This document shows positions 42,390 to 54,155 of a stretch of DNA of 56,548 bases, piece by piece. How positions within the stretch are numbered: the first letter of the stretch is position 1; each line of letters opens with the position of its first letter. The stretch comes from Sedimenticola sp. (GTDB taxonomy: Bacteria > Pseudomonadota > Gammaproteobacteria > Chromatiales > Chromatiaceae): contig JALWRH010000068.1 of the NCBI GenBank assembly GCA_026994195.1, positions 1 to 56,548 on the forward strand, in the 5' to 3' direction. The notes under the pieces are model-generated. The model was not told the DNA's origin. It was given only the letters and a program-made list of their open reading frames with translations, and made no database searches. The translations under genes were made by a program, and so were the position numbers.

Positions 42390-42967
42390 AGAAGATGATC
42401 ATGGCCGCGCTGTTTGGCGGGGCAATCCTGGGATCCGGTTTTGCGGGAGCCGTGGATTACGAAATTGATACCAAAGGCATGCACGCTTTTATTGAATTCA
42501 AGATCAAGCACCTGGGCTACAGCTGGCTGCTGGGGCGTTTCAATCGCTTCAAGGGCGGGTTCAGCTATGACGGGAAACATCCTCAGAAGAATCATGTACA
42601 GGTGGAGGTCGATATCGCCAGTCTGGACAGCAATCATGCCGAACGGGACAAGCACTTGCGTAGCGCCCGGTTTTTCGATGTGAAAAAGTACCCCAAGGCC
42701 TCTTTCCTGAGCACGTCCTGGGAAGATCTGGGAGAAGGCCGGGCGATTTTGAAAGGGGATCTGACCCTGCGCGGCATCACCAGGAATATCCGCATCGATA
42801 TCACGGATGTGGGCAATGGCCCCGATCCCTGGGGCGGCTACCGGCGGGGCTTCGAGGGGCATACGGTGCTGAAGCTGTCTGACTGGAACATGAAGGAAGC
42901 AAAGGTTCTTGGTCCGGCGGCTGAGGAGATCCAGGTCTATCTGTCCATCGAGGGTGTGCGCCAGTGA
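42386..42967 (+). CDS. yceI: YceI-family periplasmic lipid-binding protein
   Basis: A 193-residue exported protein with signal peptide (1-22) and the YceI domain: DYEIDTKGMHAFIEFKIKHLGYSWLLGRFNRFKGGF, VEVDIASLDSNHAERDKHLRSARFFDVKKYPKASF, ILKGDLTLRGITRNIRIDI. The lipocalin-like fold binds isoprenoids such as ubiquinone-8 in E. coli homologues. Its coupling to cytochrome b561 fits a quinone-related periplasmic role, which is inference. The start overlaps the upstream stop (ATGA). Confidence 0.9.
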   Translation: MKKMIMAALFGGAILGSGFAGAVDYEIDTKGMHAFIEFKIKHLGYSWLLGRFNRFKGGFSYDGKHPQKNHVQVEVDIASLDSNHAERDKHLRSARFFDVKKYPKASFLSTSWEDLGEGRAILKGDLTLRGITRNIRIDITDVGNGPDPWGGYRRGFEGHTVLKLSDWNMKEAKVLGPAAEEIQVYLSIEGVRQ

Positions 42968-43515
42968 GGTGGCTGGTCTCCGGGGCGGTGATGCTGCTGG
43001 CGGGGTGCTCCAGCTGGCTGCCAGACTACAGCGCCGAGGACAGCGGCTGGAGTCTGGTGCTGCACAAGTCGCTTACGGTGGCGGGAGACAACACCCGGGT
43101 GTTTCTACAGAAGGGCCGGATGCTGCCTTCCCTGGGATTCGACCAGTATCGTCCTGCCTGTAACCTGGAAGTGCGCAGTCTGGCCCCCCAGCCCCGCCAT
43201 ATCGAGCCTGGTAGCTTCGTGGTGAACCGTATCCAGCCTCTGCGCGAGGAAGTGGCATCCTGGCGGCCGGTGATGCTGGCTTCCCTGACCCTGGCCGGCG
43301 CGGAAGTGGATCACAGTCCTGCGGATATCTTTCTGGGGTATCACTTCTGGCTCAGCTCGGAAGCACAGCCCGATGTCCTGCGCATGACCTGTCGGGGCGT
43401 ATTCGCCGAACCCTGGGAAGCCGAATACCCGACCCTGGAGGAGATTGCGGTTGCCTTGGGGGATTACGCAACGCTGCAGGGGCCGTCGGATCGCCTGACT
43501 CCCGGTCATTACTGA
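42964..43515 (+). CDS. Lipoprotein of unknown function
   Basis: A 183-residue protein with an N-terminal lipobox (LLAGC, lipid-modified Cys15), so it is probably an outer- or inner-membrane lipoprotein. The mature part has Cys61 and Cys142, which may form a disulfide, with no recognised domain. GTG start overlapping the yceI stop (GTGA). The 3' end overlaps the convergent nei gene by seven bases. Its position in the coupled group suggests a link with the b561/YceI proteins. Confidence 0.7.
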   Translation: MRWLVSGAVMLLAGCSSWLPDYSAEDSGWSLVLHKSLTVAGDNTRVFLQKGRMLPSLGFDQYRPACNLEVRSLAPQPRHIEPGSFVVNRIQPLREEVASWRPVMLASLTLAGAEVDHSPADIFLGYHFWLSSEAQPDVLRMTCRGVFAEPWEAEYPTLEEIAVALGDYATLQGPSDRLTPGHY

Positions 43516-44330
43516 GGTTGGCAGGCCGGACACAGGTAACAGGCCTGACCTCCCTGCTGCTGGCGGAGGATGGTTGCGCCGCAGCTGTAACAGGGTTTTC
43601 CCGCGCGGCGGAATACCAGAAAGCGGGCGTCTTCGAACAGTGCGCCCTTACCCATGAGTTTTTCCGCCCGTTGCAGCGCATTGGTGATCCCGGCGCTGGC
43701 ATAGGACTGGCGGGGCAGCTGCAGGATGGTGGCGCTCAGGTGTGACAGGGCCTCGTGGGACAGTTCCCGGGGACGCCGGGAGGGATGCAGTCCGGCCTGG
43801 TGCAGGATTTCGCAGCGCAGGTAGTTGCCCAGGCCGGCGACGAAGGACTGATCCGTGAGCAGAGCGCCCAGGCTGCGTCCCCTGAAGTGCGGGTCTTCCA
43901 GGCGTGTGCGTATCAGGGTGGTGGAGGTGCCCTCGTCCAGCACGTCCGGCCCCAGTTTGCTCAGAAAAGGATGTTCCTGCAGACGCTCCGTGGGCCAGAC
44001 TTCGATATCCGAGGCGCTGTAGAGCAGGGCCCAGTGCTGGTCGCCGTGGATGGCCAGGCGCAGCTGACGTCGGCTCCGGGGCAGTTGGCCGGCGGGGACC
44101 ACCTGCCAGCGGCCATAGAGCTGGTTGTGGCTGTAGATGCTGAAACCGTTGCTGAACCGGGTGAGCATGGCTTTGCCCCGGCAGGTTACGGCTTCCACCT
44201 CGAGGCCGTCGAACCGCCCATTCCATTTTTTCAGGGCGGGCAGGTGGAATTCCACCCGGCGGGCGGTTTTTCCCTCGATGGCGGCGGCCAGTTCATCCCT
44301 GATCCGGCGGATCTCCGGCCCTTCGGGCAT
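43509..44330 (-). CDS. nei: Endonuclease VIII (formamidopyrimidine-DNA glycosylase family)
   Basis: A 273-residue DNA repair enzyme for oxidised pyrimidines with N-terminal catalytic Pro1/Glu2 (MPEGPEIRR), Lys in KAMLTRFS, the helix-two-turn-helix segment DQSFVAGLGNYLRCEILHQAGLHP, and a zinc finger CYSCG ... CYLCPAC at the C-terminus. Family-level placement (Nei versus Fpg) follows from MPEGPEIRR and the loop pattern. The ATG overlaps the hemerythrin stop, so the two may be co-translated. Confidence 0.9.
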   Translation of the reverse strand: MPEGPEIRRIRDELAAAIEGKTARRVEFHLPALKKWNGRFDGLEVEAVTCRGKAMLTRFSNGFSIYSHNQLYGRWQVVPAGQLPRSRRQLRLAIHGDQHWALLYSASDIEVWPTERLQEHPFLSKLGPDVLDEGTSTTLIRTRLEDPHFRGRSLGALLTDQSFVAGLGNYLRCEILHQAGLHPSRRPRELSHEALSHLSATILQLPRQSYASAGITNALQRAEKLMGKGALFEDARFLVFRRAGKPCYSCGATILRQQQGGQACYLCPACQPQ

Positions 44331-44764
44331 CAGTCCACGAAATTGGAAAGGAACTGGGCGGTGACGTTATCCATGCTGTTGACATGCATCTGGAACCACT
44401 GGGGCCAGGTGTTGAACACATAGTTGCCCAGTTCATCCAGGTTTTGGCTGTCGCGCCAGCTGGTCTGTATCCGGTGCAGATTGTCCAGAGCGCTGGCATG
44501 TTCCTGGGCATGCACGGGAAAAGGTGGAAAGCCATACTCCTGCATGAGGCGGTTCTCTCGCTCGAAATGGGTTTCCGTGTGACTGATCCAGGCATCCAGC
44601 GCCTGTCCGATGGCGTCCAGGTCGGGATTGCCGTTCCTGGCCTCCAGGAGCAGGGCTCCCAGGGCGTTCACCAGGGCGACTTCTTCATGATGAGTGTCGT
44701 TCATGGAACCCACGGCAATACCGGGTATGTCGTCGGGCGCCATTACGGGATTTTGTTCTGACAT
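44330..44764 (-). CDS. Hemerythrin-like protein
   Basis: A 144-residue helical protein with the hemerythrin di-iron ligand pattern: His in MNDTHHEEVALV, His and Glu in ISHTETHFERENRLM, His in FPVHAQEH, and His/Asp in WFQMHVNSMDNVTAQ. It probably binds O2 reversibly or senses oxygen. The DD(I)PG-type N-terminus is an extension. It overlaps nei by one base (ATGA). A weak ribosome-binding site precedes the ATG. Confidence 0.85.
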   Translation of the reverse strand: MSEQNPVMAPDDIPGIAVGSMNDTHHEEVALVNALGALLLEARNGNPDLDAIGQALDAWISHTETHFERENRLMQEYGFPPFPVHAQEHASALDNLHRIQTSWRDSQNLDELGNYVFNTWPQWFQMHVNSMDNVTAQFLSNFVD

Positions 44765-44796
44765 GGCAGGTCTTCCAGATTGTTCTCGAAAGGAAA

Positions 44797-46833
44797 TTAC
44801 ACTCCCATTGGTGGTTGTTGGCTTTGAGAAATGTCAAATGCCTGGTTCTGCCGCTCCTCTTCCTGGGGATGCTGCTGCAGCCAGCTGGACACGGTGGCGC
44901 GCAGGGCCTGTAAAACTGCTTTCTTTCCGGGCAGGCCCATGGCTGCCGCTGTTTCCTGCCAGTTGCGTCCCTGCAGCAGCTTGAGGATCAGTACGGGCCG
45001 GGTGGCCGCGTCCGCAATGGCCAGCTGGCGCAGGGCGCCCAGGGCATCGGCGTACTGGCGTTGTCCCGCGGCAAAAGCCTTTAGAATCTGCCGGTTCCTT
45101 ACGGAAACTGTTCCACCCGGCTGTCCCTGGAAAAAGCGCCCGGCCAGGGACGGAGGCAGTTTGCTGAAAGTTTCCCCCAGCTGCAGGGGAAACAATTCTT
45201 GGAAAGCTGCCTGCGCCCGGGACTGCAGGGCCTGCCCGGCGGGACTGATGCCCCGCAGCAGGGTGGCGGCATGGGCGCCACTGCTGGCTTCACGGCGTTG
45301 ACCCAGGCGCACCGGCGCGTAGCCGTTGCGCAGCCAGAAGTCCATGAGACGGGAGGTCGCGCCGAAACAGGCGCCGAGAAGATCTGTGCCCCGTGCTTCG
45401 GCATCGTGAGCAAGCTGTGCCAGCATGCGGCTGCCGATGCCCTGTCCCTGAAGACGGGGATGCACGGCAATGCGCAGTACCCGCTCCCAGCCTAGATCCA
45501 GGGCTTCGGGAAACCCGCAATGGCAGGCCAGCTGGGTAGGCAGCAGCTGCCCCCGGGGGCGCCGCTGGGCGGTGAGGATTCCGGGATGCTGGCTGGAGGG
45601 CAGGCGGCCTTCCCGGGCCACCAGAAGTGCCGCGACTACATCATCTTCCTGGCGGGCGGTGTAAACCGTCAGGCCGGGTGCATCCAGCAGGTGCTTCAGA
45701 TCCGTCGGCGTGGTGCGGTAGTGGGCGTCCACCAGCAGACCAAAGAGCTGCTCCAGAAGAGCGTCATCCCGGGCCAGGACGCTCCGGTCCAAGAGGCTGA
45801 TATCCAGATCATTTGCTTCCAGGCGGCGGAGCTGGGTCAATGGGGCGGGTTCGGCGTCCAGCAGCAGGGTTTGGAAGATGAAGGCTTCCAGAGGGTCTCC
45901 CGCAGCCCAGCGCACGGGTTCATGCAGGGTCAGCTTTTTCCATTGCGGGCAGTGTTTGTCCAGGCGGTTGGAAAAACGCAGGCCAAAGCCCCTTCCGCTG
46001 CCTTCATACCCATGCACGGTACTGGCAAAGGCAATACGGTGATAGTGTTGCAGCATTTTTTCCAGCATGGGCAGGGGAATCCCGGCGGCTTCGTCCACCA
46101 GCAGCAACTGGGTGTCCGGCCGTTCCTCCAGCAGTTTGTCCGGGGCTATGAAACGTAGGTTGGTGTGGCCGAGGCGCAGCTGTCCCCTGGTGTAGTCTGC
46201 ATCTTCCAGTTCCCGGGCGGCATGCCTGAACAGCGCGTTGGTGGCGTCCCGGCGGGGAGCGGTCACCAGGATGTTTTCTGTGCCCGAGGCCAACAGCCGG
46301 GCCGCGCCGATACCGAAAGCCGAGGACTTTCCCCGCCCCCGGTCGGCGATCACCACCAGGGGCCGGTTGCGGTGGCCTCTTGCGGTTTTGTGCAGGGCCT
46401 CAATGACCTGGGCTTGTTCCCGGGTAAGGGTTTCCCCCGGTTCCGTTCCGGCGGGGGAAGTATCGCAAGGCTTCTGATCCTGGCACAGCCGGGCCATGCG
46501 TTGCAGGAAACGGCTGGGTGGCTGCTGGCCCCAGGTGGCCAGATTCGGCGTGAGCAGCAGGAACCGGCCCCCACCCTGTACTAGGCCCGCGGCGATGGCC
46601 AGGGCATCGGGGTCCAGGTCGTCCAGGGCATCAAATACCAGTTGCTGGACTTCCTGACCCAGATACTGGGCAAGTTGCTTTGGACTGGTTCCCTGAAAGC
46701 CGCCGGGAGGATTGGCGCCAACCCACAAGGCATCCTGTCCCTGGAGCTGATGGACGGCCTGTTCCCGGCACTGGCCGGGATCGCCGCTGATGATATGGAA
46801 TTTCCGCCACAGGTGGCGGGGGGGCAGGGTCAT
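44797..46833 (-). CDS. tmcA: tRNA(Met) cytidine acetyltransferase
   Basis: TmcA acetylates the wobble cytidine C34 of elongator tRNA-Met with acetyl-CoA and ATP. The 678-residue length is normal. Domains are an N-terminal DUF1726-like part, an RNA-helicase-like ATPase with Walker A ADRGRGKSSAFG and Walker B LLLVDEAAGIPLPM, and a GNAT domain with RIAVHPRLQGQGIGSRML. The C-terminal region from about residue 525 is a tRNA-binding tail. The ATG overlaps the upstream gene's stop (ATGA). Confidence 0.93.
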   Translation of the reverse strand: MTLPPRHLWRKFHIISGDPGQCREQAVHQLQGQDALWVGANPPGGFQGTSPKQLAQYLGQEVQQLVFDALDDLDPDALAIAAGLVQGGGRFLLLTPNLATWGQQPPSRFLQRMARLCQDQKPCDTSPAGTEPGETLTREQAQVIEALHKTARGHRNRPLVVIADRGRGKSSAFGIGAARLLASGTENILVTAPRRDATNALFRHAARELEDADYTRGQLRLGHTNLRFIAPDKLLEERPDTQLLLVDEAAGIPLPMLEKMLQHYHRIAFASTVHGYEGSGRGFGLRFSNRLDKHCPQWKKLTLHEPVRWAAGDPLEAFIFQTLLLDAEPAPLTQLRRLEANDLDISLLDRSVLARDDALLEQLFGLLVDAHYRTTPTDLKHLLDAPGLTVYTARQEDDVVAALLVAREGRLPSSQHPGILTAQRRPRGQLLPTQLACHCGFPEALDLGWERVLRIAVHPRLQGQGIGSRMLAQLAHDAEARGTDLLGACFGATSRLMDFWLRNGYAPVRLGQRREASSGAHAATLLRGISPAGQALQSRAQAAFQELFPLQLGETFSKLPPSLAGRFFQGQPGGTVSVRNRQILKAFAAGQRQYADALGALRQLAIADAATRPVLILKLLQGRNWQETAAAMGLPGKKAVLQALRATVSSWLQQHPQEEERQNQAFDISQSQQPPMGV

Positions 46834-47171
46834 GGCTTGGAGGTGGGCGCCGGGCTGCTGTCTTTCATGAGCACTTTGTCGATGAGGGATTCACCGCCCA
46901 GATAATGCTGCTCCACGTATTTCAGTGCAAACCAGGCGCCGCCCAGAATCAGGCCAATGGCGAGGACAGGGCCGAGAAGTTCCGCCACCCAGAAAATGCG
47001 CACGTTGCGCCGGACCCGCTTCAGCTCCTGCTGCATTTCCAGCAGCCGGTTTTCCATGGCTTCGGAGTTGTTGCGGATAGTCTTGAGCTGCTGTTCCAGA
47101 GCGTTGCTCTTCTGCAGTTGCAGCATGACAGCATCTTCCAGCAATTGTGGTTTGTCGTTTTGGTTTTCCAT
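46830..47171 (-). CDS. Small coiled-coil membrane protein of unknown function
   Basis: A 113-residue protein: an N-terminal coiled coil (about 8-53, rich in Leu/Glu/Gln/Lys), a TM segment (about 60-84: VAELLGPVLAIGLILGGAWFALKYV), and a short C-terminal tail (YLGGESLIDKVLMKDSSPAPTSKP). It is co-translated with tmcA. No family was recognised. Confidence 0.65.
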   Translation of the reverse strand: MENQNDKPQLLEDAVMLQLQKSNALEQQLKTIRNNSEAMENRLLEMQQELKRVRRNVRIFWVAELLGPVLAIGLILGGAWFALKYVEQHYLGGESLIDKVLMKDSSPAPTSKP

Positions 47172-47305
47172 GAGAAGGTTTTTCCCTGCTGCTCAAATCC
47201 GGGGCATGGCGTGGCGCTGTTGGGAGGGCTTTGTCCGCCTTCCTGCTACAATACGCTCCGGCTGACGTGAATCATATCAAATCCGCAACATATGAGGAGA
47301 TGAGC

Positions 47306-47581
47306 ATGTTGAATGAGCATTGCCAGTCGCTGTTCGATCAGTTTGTTCCCATGGCCAGGCAGTACCTGGATTCACCGGGGGTCATGGCGGCCCTGGAGCT
47401 GGATCAGCTGTGCATGAAACTCTACCCTGCGGTTGCCCGGGAAAAGCAGAACCAAGAACTGTCCAATCGGATCCGGGAGTTTGGCCGGGGGCTGCCGCGC
47501 AAGGAAACGGAGGAATTGCGCGGGCTCCTCCAGGATATATTTACCGAGGCCCAGGCGGCGGGCTTGAATCTACCGGATTGA
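47306..47581 (+). CDS. Small protein of unknown function
   Basis: A 91-residue protein with helices: LNEHCQSLFDQFVPMARQYLDSPGVMAALELDQLCMKLYP ... NRIREFGRGLPRKETEELRGLLQDIFTEAQAAGLNLPD. ATG 47306 has GAGGAG six bases upstream; ATG 47300 is too close to it and ATG-like codons farther upstream have no site. No known family. It is convergent with metH and followed by a strong hairpin. Confidence 0.6.
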   Translation: MLNEHCQSLFDQFVPMARQYLDSPGVMAALELDQLCMKLYPAVAREKQNQELSNRIREFGRGLPRKETEELRGLLQDIFTEAQAAGLNLPD

Positions 47582-47595
47582 GCGCGGAGTTTTGG

Positions 47596-47635
47596 GGGGT
47601 CAGCGTCAAATCAGCTCCTGAATGACGCTGACCCC
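47596..47635. terminator. Large hairpin between convergent genes
   Basis: A perfect 13-bp stem (GGGGTCAGCGTCA / TGACGCTGACCCC) with a 14-nt loop sits between two converging genes. It resembles dispersed GGGTCAG-type palindromes common in gammaproteobacteria, and could terminate or protect both transcripts. There is no strong T-run, so its termination activity is uncertain. Confidence 0.55.
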
Positions 47636-47672
47636 TCATCATTTGTCCGCCCATGAGTTGACCCGGAGCTTG

Positions 47673-51410
<3,738 letters not shown>

Positions 51411-51492
51411 AGGAAAAACCGGTGTTGTTTCGTCGGGCGATCATTATATCAGGAAAGCTGCTTTTCCCGTTCTTTGGGCGTTTCGCCATTTC

Positions 51493-51531
51493 ACCCCCTC
51501 CCCAACCCTCCCCCGCAAGCGGGGGAGGGGG
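51493..51531 (+). repeat. C-rich palindromic repeat, copy D
   Basis: CCCCCTCCCCAACCCT then CCCCCGCAAGCGGGGG and AGGGGG. Close to copy C at 9295. It lies between metH (divergent, 82 bp away) and the HPP gene, where it could act as a transcriptional barrier. Confidence 0.65.
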
Positions 51532-51645
51532 CTAAGAGCCATTTCGCCAGTGGAGCCTGTGTTTTCTGCACCAAGCCCAGGGAGGGTCTTTTTCAATATC
51601 CTGTTAAGATTCTTTCAATCATTTGCTTTTTCAGTTGAAAGGATC

Positions 51646-52326
51646 ATGCAGATAAATACATTCATCGATCTTATCGGAATGAACCGCCTGCCCATGAACT
51701 ACAAGGATGCCCTGATTTCTGGAGTGGGTGGGTTCCTGGGGATTTTCGGCATCCTGATGAGCAGCTATTGGCTGCTGGACCCGGAAACCGCCGTGCTCAT
51801 CGTTCCCTCCATGGGGGCGAGCGCCGTGTTGCTGTTTGCCGCGCCCCATGTGCCTTTTTCGCAGCCGTGGAATCTGGTCGGCGGGCATGCGGTGTCGGCA
51901 ATCGTCGGGGTATTCTGCTGGCAATGGATTCCAGACTATACGGTGGCGGCATCAGCCAGTGTGGGGATAGCTATCAGCGTCATGTACCTGCTGCGCTGCA
52001 TTCATCCGCCTGGAGGCGCCACCGCATTGGCAGCAGTCATTGGTTCTGAAAGGCTGCATCATCTTGGGTACAGCTATGAGTATGCGCCCATTCTGCTTAA
52101 TACCATTACGATCCTGATCGTGGCGGTGAGTTTCAATGCCTTGTTCAAGTGGCGCCTGTATCCCGCTTATCTGGCGTTTCACAAGAAGAAGGCCGAAGCC
52201 TATGGTCCCATCAGCCATGAGGACTTTGTGTATGCCCTCAGTCATATCGATACCATGGTGGATATCAGCGAGGATGATTTGATACGGATTTATGAGCTGG
52301 CAACCAAGAGAAAGGTAAAGGAATAA
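51646..52326 (+). CDS. HPP-family membrane protein
   Basis: A 226-residue membrane protein with four to five TM helices and the family motif IHPPGGATALAAVIG near residue 118. It has the conserved LIVPSMGASAVLLFAAP segment and a C-terminal acidic helix (SHIDTMVDISEDDLIRIYELATKRKVKE). HPP proteins are thought to be involved in nitrite or other small-ion transport (the plant NITR2 family is a distant relative), but the function in bacteria is unclear. The start at MQINTFIDLIGMNRLP is supported by AAAGG upstream. Confidence 0.85.
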   Translation: MQINTFIDLIGMNRLPMNYKDALISGVGGFLGIFGILMSSYWLLDPETAVLIVPSMGASAVLLFAAPHVPFSQPWNLVGGHAVSAIVGVFCWQWIPDYTVAASASVGIAISVMYLLRCIHPPGGATALAAVIGSERLHHLGYSYEYAPILLNTITILIVAVSFNALFKWRLYPAYLAFHKKKAEAYGPISHEDFVYALSHIDTMVDISEDDLIRIYELATKRKVKE

Positions 52327-52500
52327 GCTTTCGGTCGAGTGTTCCATGAACACCGGTGGCCCTGATTTGATATGGACAGGGGTTGAGGCCGGGGTAAACA
52401 GATCCATGCCGGTAGCCGGAAACGCCTCATCGAGCGTTGAAAAAGCATGCGCTTCCCGCCACAATCAGAACACTGTTCTTCCACGGCCCGGTTCCGCATC

Positions 52501-54090
52501 ATGAATGCATGGCGTTGGCTCCTGTTGTTCTTTCTACTGTCGTCACCTTTGGCTCAGGCGGGCAAGGGAGAGATCCGGTTCGTGGAAACCACAGTGGATC
52601 TCAAGGCCGATGGCAGTGCCGTCGTGCTCTACCAGGTGCAGTGGCAGGTCACGTCCGGTGAGTTGCACGGTTTTTATTTCCAGGGCAACGACAAGCTCAA
52701 GGTGGCTATGGCCGTGGACCAGGCCGGCGCCGTGGACAGCCGGGGCAACAAATACCGGCTGGATATACGCAAGCTCTCCGGAGGCAAGTGGGATATTCTC
52801 CTGGCCAATGGCGAGGGGGTGCCCAAGGGGCAGACGGTTACCTTCAATCTCCCGTTCAGGACGGATTTTCGCGCAGCGGGTTACCTGGGGTCCACAACGG
52901 CCCAGGATAGGAGGGAGCTGGTATTCTTCAACTGGTCTCCGGTGCAGTGGGATGAGGCGTCCCGCCAGGATCATTACACCCTCAAGATTCTCACGCCCTA
53001 CCGCTTGCCCGATGAATCTGTGAACCCTCGCAGTGTGGCGGATACAGAACGCCTGATTCTTACCGAACCCTGGGTGAACAAAAAATACCTGATCGATTAT
53101 CAACGCGGCCCGAGCAACCGGCTGTTGCTGGTGTTTCACAAGAATCAGCCGGGCAACCGTTTTCACATGCGGGTGCAGTTCTACATGCCGGCGGACTGGT
53201 TCGATCTGGCGGTGCCTGCGGCGGTTCCGGCCCCGGCTTCTGTGCGTAAGCAAGAGTCCAGCCCGGATTCCCTGTTACTGGTTCTGGGGCTGGCGGTGAT
53301 TGGCGCTTTCTTCGGTGTGGTAAGAGGCAAGCAGCGTTCCATGATCAAGGCCCGGGAAGGGCTGGATGAGGTGCGCTGGGAAAACCTGGACTGGACGCCG
53401 CCCAAACTGATTCTTTCCGAGTTCCGCAAGCCCGGCAAGGTGTGCGAGGATCTGACGCCCCTGGAAGCCGCGTTCTACCTGGAAATTCCTTTCAAGATGA
53501 TTGTCTCGGCCATGCTCAATTCCATGGTGAGGGAGGGTTTCCTGAAGGTTGAATCCAGATCTCCCCTGAAGGTCAATGTGCTGCAAACGCCGAATCTGCA
53601 TGAACTGGATGAATACGAGCGCCAGTTCTACCACGCCCTGGAGGATGACGGGGAACTGTCCCAGGCAGAGCTGGAGGATCTGATGAACACCGCGGTGAAG
53701 AAAGTGCAGCTCAAGGCCTGGGATGCGGATGTGGAAGCGACCCAGAATTACTATCGCAACAAGGTTCATGCGTTCATCCGGAATGCCGGGGCCGGTGAGG
53801 CCATTGCGGAGCAGTCCGACGCCCGCAACTGGTATTTCTGGTATCACAACCAGCATCCGTATTATCACCGGCGCTGGAACTATGACAACGATCCGGCCCG
53901 CTACGCCACGGACATGCCGGTCACGGTGGATCACATCATCCACGGCCCCCTGGATACGGATATCGCCCTGGAACTCAATGTCTGCCATGACGCCTGTCAT
54001 TCCGCCTGCCACAGCGCCTGTCACTCGGCCTGTCATTCCGCCTGTCACAGCGCCTGCCATTCGGCCTGCGTCAGTGGGGGGTCGCATTGA
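52501..54090 (+). CDS. DUF2207-type membrane protein with periodic Cys-His-Ser-Ala C-terminal tail
   Basis: A 529-residue protein. It has a signal peptide (1 to about 20), an extracytoplasmic DUF2207-type domain (22-235), a single TM (about 258-277), a cytosolic winged-helix-like part (PPKLILSEFRKPGKVCEDLTPLEAAFYLEIPFKMIVSAML), an aromatic His/Tyr/Trp stretch (about 442-465) and a tail from Cys495. The tail has eight Cys exactly four residues apart (495-523): CHDA, six CHSA, CVSG, ending GSH. The topology puts the tail in the cytosol, where the radical SAM enzyme of the next gene could act. I infer it is the substrate. The ATG at 52501 gives the signal peptide; a start at 52447 lacks one. Confidence 0.82.
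   Translation: MNAWRWLLLFFLLSSPLAQAGKGEIRFVETTVDLKADGSAVVLYQVQWQVTSGELHGFYFQGNDKLKVAMAVDQAGAVDSRGNKYRLDIRKLSGGKWDILLANGEGVPKGQTVTFNLPFRTDFRAAGYLGSTTAQDRRELVFFNWSPVQWDEASRQDHYTLKILTPYRLPDESVNPRSVADTERLILTEPWVNKKYLIDYQRGPSNRLLLVFHKNQPGNRFHMRVQFYMPADWFDLAVPAAVPAPASVRKQESSPDSLLLVLGLAVIGAFFGVVRGKQRSMIKAREGLDEVRWENLDWTPPKLILSEFRKPGKVCEDLTPLEAAFYLEIPFKMIVSAMLNSMVREGFLKVESRSPLKVNVLQTPNLHELDEYERQFYHALEDDGELSQAELEDLMNTAVKKVQLKAWDADVEATQNYYRNKVHAFIRNAGAGEAIAEQSDARNWYFWYHNQHPYYHRRWNYDNDPARYATDMPVTVDHIIHGPLDTDIALELNVCHDACHSACHSACHSACHSACHSACHSACVSGGSH
53983..54066 (+). repeat. In-frame 12-bp tandem repeats encoding the CHSA tail
   Basis: Seven 12-bp units from CHDA to the last CHSA. The codons vary: Ser is TCC, AGC, TCG, TCC, AGC, TCG. 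Units 2-4 and 5-7 form two 36-bp blocks that differ at three synonymous sites and at no amino acid. A block duplication followed by selection on the protein explains this. Confidence 0.85.
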
Positions 54091-54120
54091 TGGCGTCGGA
54101 CATGGGGATGCCTTCTTCCC

Positions 54121-54142
54121 GTAGGTCGGGCTTCAGCCCGAC
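54121..54142 (+). repeat. REP-like repeat before the radical SAM gene
   Basis: The same palindromic REP core as at 33177, 33376 and 48599, in plus orientation. It lies between the DUF2207 stop and the radical SAM start; the AGGAA ribosome-binding site directly follows its end. It could form a stem near the translation start. Confidence 0.75.
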
Positions 54143-54155
54143 AGGAATCCGCCAA

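Noticed and set aside
51411-51645. Possible cobalamin riboswitch upstream of metH
   Set aside because: I looked for the long conserved leader with a GCCACTG-type box and saw only a C-rich hairpin repeat. A covariance-model search could decide it.
53983-54066. 12-bp tandem repeats as a possible CRISPR or minisatellite
   Set aside because: No unique spacers, the period is exactly four codons in frame, and the unit encodes a fixed peptide, so it is a coding repeat.
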